Source: an uncultured Eubacteriales bacterium
GTDB lineage: Bacteria > Bacillota > Clostridia > Oscillospirales > Oscillospiraceae
Assembly: GCA_900549545.1 (NCBI GenBank)
Contig: URPA01000087.1
Coordinates: 1-5,641 of the forward strand
Length of the DNA: 5,641 bases
Reading direction: 5' to 3'
Notes under the pieces: generated by a model
Database searches by the model: none
Told to the model about the DNA's origin: nothing
Seen by the model: the letters and a program-made list of their open reading frames with translations, nothing else
Part shown: piece after piece, positions 4,395 to 5,641 of the stretch
How positions within the stretch are numbered: position 1 is the stretch's first letter
How the letters are laid out: each line of letters starts with the position of its first letter
Position numbers and translations under genes: made by a program

Positions 4395-4593
4395 ATTTCT
4401 TGCTCTTCGCGGCGTATCTGAACATCCAGACGACGATGGCCAGCAGCGCGATGATGACAAGCAAGCCCAAAACCGCGTCAATCAGGCCGCCCAGCAGCCC
4501 GATAGCGCCGCTTATCAGCTTTAACGCCAGCACTATTACGCCAATGGCAACGACAATTCCCGCCACGGCGGCTATTATCTTTCCAGCTTTCAT
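4393..4593 (-). CDS. Small two-helix membrane protein of unknown function
   Basis: This 66-residue protein is nearly all hydrophobic. There are two segments, about residues 6-27 (IIAAVAGIVVAIGVIVLALK core) and 37-58 (LIDAVLGLLVIIALLAIVVWMF), joined by a Gly-rich turn (GAIGLLGG), with a basic tail RYAAKSKK that probably stays in the cytoplasm. No catalytic motif is visible and I do not recognise a family. The ATG at 4593 is preceded by GGAAGGA (4604-4598). An in-frame ATG at 4797 lies deep inside the pseudouridine synthase gene and would add 68 non-hydrophobic residues, so it is rejected. It starts 13 nt after the stop of that gene and ends at the shared terminator, so it is the last gene of a leftward operon. 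Confidence 0.75.
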   Translation of the reverse strand: MKAGKIIAAVAGIVVAIGVIVLALKLISGAIGLLGGLIDAVLGLLVIIALLAIVVWMFRYAAKSKK

Positions 4594-4606
4594 ATAGTCC
4601 TTCCTT

Positions 4607-5530
4607 TCAGCCTGTGACCTGTCCCAGCTTGCTGAGAACCTCCCTGAAATACTCCGGCAGCTCCGTCTCCAGCCGGACATGCTCCCCGGTGCGGGGATGG
4701 ATGAATTTGAGCGCCCGCGCGTGCAGGCATTGGCCCTCAAGCCCCTTCTCCGGCGAGGGCGCGCCATAGGTGAAATCCCCCAGCAGCGGATGGCCAAGGC
4801 TCGCCATATGCACGCGAATCTGGTGCGTGCGTCCGGTTTCGAGCGCGCAGCGAATGTGCGTGTAGCCCCGGTAGCGGTCGATAACCTGCCAGTGGGTCAC
4901 GGCGGGGCGGGAGTTTTTCTCCGTCACGGCCATGCGCTTTCTGTCGGTGGGGTGGCGGCCGATTGGGCGGTTGACCGTCCCGCTGTCCTCGCGCAGCCTG
5001 CCGTGGACAACGGCCTCATACTCGCGGGAGAGGCTGTGGTCGGCAAGCTGGGCAGAGAGCCCGAGATGGGCAAAGTCATTCTTTGCGACGATGATGAGCC
5101 CGGAGGTATCCTTGTCGATCCTGTGCACGATGCCGGGGCGGAGCTCCCCCCCGATGCCGGAGAGAGAGGCGCCGCAGTGATGCAGCAGCGCGTTTACAAG
5201 CGTCCCGTCCAGATGCCCGGCGGCGGGGTGCACCACCATGCCGCGCGCCTTGTTGACGACGATGAGGTCGTCATCCTCATATACCACGTCCAGCGGAATA
5301 TCCTGCGCGATCAGCGCCGTGTCCTCCGCCGGTGGGAGATTCAGCCGAAATTCCTCCCCGGCGGAGCATTTGTAGTTCTTGCGAACCGGCTTGCAGTTAA
5401 GCGTTACCTGCCCGTCCTCCGTCAGGCGCTGGGCCGCGCTGCGGCTCAAACCCTGCACAGAGCGCGCAAGGAGAGCGTCGATACGCTCGCCGCTCTCCAA
5501 GGCTTTGACGGTTATTACATTTCCGTCCAT
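4607..5530 (-). CDS. rluD: RluA/RluD-family 23S rRNA pseudouridine synthase
   Basis: The enzyme isomerises specific uridines in RNA to pseudouridine; the RluD branch acts on 23S rRNA. The 307-residue length is normal. An N-terminal S4 RNA-binding domain covers about residues 15-65 (ERIDALLAR, LSRSAAQRLTEDGQVTLNCKPV). The catalytic domain follows with VVYEDDDLIVVNKARGMVVHP (82-102). The active-site motif HRIDKDTSGL (136-145) has D139 as the catalytic aspartate. The family motif SREYEAVVHG (168-177) and GRTHQIRVHMASLGHPLLGD (233-252) follow. The ribosome site is poor (AAAGAAAT), but the upstream gene stops only 6 nt before the ATG, so translational coupling is likely. The small membrane gene follows 13 nt downstream. 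RluA-family assignment is firm; the exact rRNA target (RluD rather than another paralogue) is inferred. Confidence 0.95.
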   Translation of the reverse strand: MDGNVITVKALESGERIDALLARSVQGLSRSAAQRLTEDGQVTLNCKPVRKNYKCSAGEEFRLNLPPAEDTALIAQDIPLDVVYEDDDLIVVNKARGMVVHPAAGHLDGTLVNALLHHCGASLSGIGGELRPGIVHRIDKDTSGLIIVAKNDFAHLGLSAQLADHSLSREYEAVVHGRLREDSGTVNRPIGRHPTDRKRMAVTEKNSRPAVTHWQVIDRYRGYTHIRCALETGRTHQIRVHMASLGHPLLGDFTYGAPSPEKGLEGQCLHARALKFIHPRTGEHVRLETELPEYFREVLSKLGQVTG

Positions 5531-5536
5531 ATTTCT

Positions 5537-5641
5537 TTATTTGAACTCGTTGAGAATATCGTCCAGCGAGAACTCATCCGCGCTGGCGGCAGGCTTCGCC
5601 GCCGGGGCGGGCTTGACCGGCGCAGGCGCAGGAGCCGGGGC
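5537..5641 (-). CDS. C-terminal end of an unidentified protein (partial)
   Basis: The reading frame stays open from the window edge (5641) to a TAA at 5539-5537 and gives 34 residues. The first 21 are an Ala/Pro/Lys-rich low-complexity stretch of AP and KP units. The end is an acidic, amphipathic peptide, ASADEFSLDDILNEFK. An AP/KP linker with a short terminal docking-like helix suggests an exposed flexible tail. In Clostridia, divIVA or lspA often precedes an rluD-like gene. The composition does not fit LspA; a DivIVA-like protein is possible but unproven. The stop lies 6 nt before the next ATG, so the genes are in one operon. Confidence 0.65.
   Translation of the reverse strand, partial: APAPAPAPVKPAPAAKPAASADEFSLDDILNEFK

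Noticed and set aside
1..5641. CRISPR array, tRNA, rRNA, transposase or phage genes
   Set aside because: No regularly spaced repeats, no cloverleaf or rRNA signatures, and no recognisable recombinase or phage proteins on either strand.

Overview
The window looks like chromosome from a Gram-positive anaerobe of the class Clostridia, probably Oscillospiraceae or a near relative. This rests on four observations: a pyrR gene with a PyrR-type RNA attenuator, strong Shine-Dalgarno sites with one GTG start, several small XRE regulators, and two intergenic hairpin repeats at the left edge of a style I associate with Faecalibacterium/Oscillibacter-type genomes. The lineage is inferred; no rRNA or marker tree is available.

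Left part (1-1390): intergenic repeats, then a visibly more AT-rich accessory block. A leftward gene of unknown function (202-777) is built from two diverged copies of one module. It diverges from two small rightward XRE-type helix-turn-helix genes (882-1085 and 1108-1350), which end at a strong terminator. The intergenic gap carries a perfect-consensus promoter for the leftward gene and operator-like repeats of GGGGATTATA type. This suggests a repressor/target pair.

Middle (1390-3810): a pyrimidine salvage and control unit. A promoter leads into a leader RNA with a PyrR-binding hairpin, an antiterminator pairing and an intrinsic terminator, then pyrR (GTG start, 1652-2194) and uraA (uracil permease, 2399-3763), closed by a perfect 12-bp terminator hairpin. 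PyrR would sense UMP/UTP and terminate its own transcript, and with it uracil uptake. Between pyrR and uraA lies a 143-bp near-palindromic element (2188-2330) flanked by a 20-nt direct repeat of the pyrR 3' end. It looks like a small mobile or MITE-like insertion that replaced the last residues and stop codon of pyrR and left the old pyrR tail, still in frame, just before uraA. This is the most unusual structure in the window.

Right part (3820-5641): a rightward XRE regulator with two C-terminal membrane segments (3869-4366) converges, through a shared 17-bp bidirectional terminator, on a leftward operon. Read leftward from the right edge, that operon holds the C-terminal end of an unidentified protein with an Ala/Pro/Lys-rich tail, an RluA/RluD-family pseudouridine synthase (4607-5530), and a 66-residue two-helix membrane protein (4393-4593).

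No tRNA, rRNA, CRISPR array, transposase or phage gene was seen. No gene-free stretch exceeds 300 bases; the longest (1351-1651) is filled by a terminator, a promoter and the pyrR leader.
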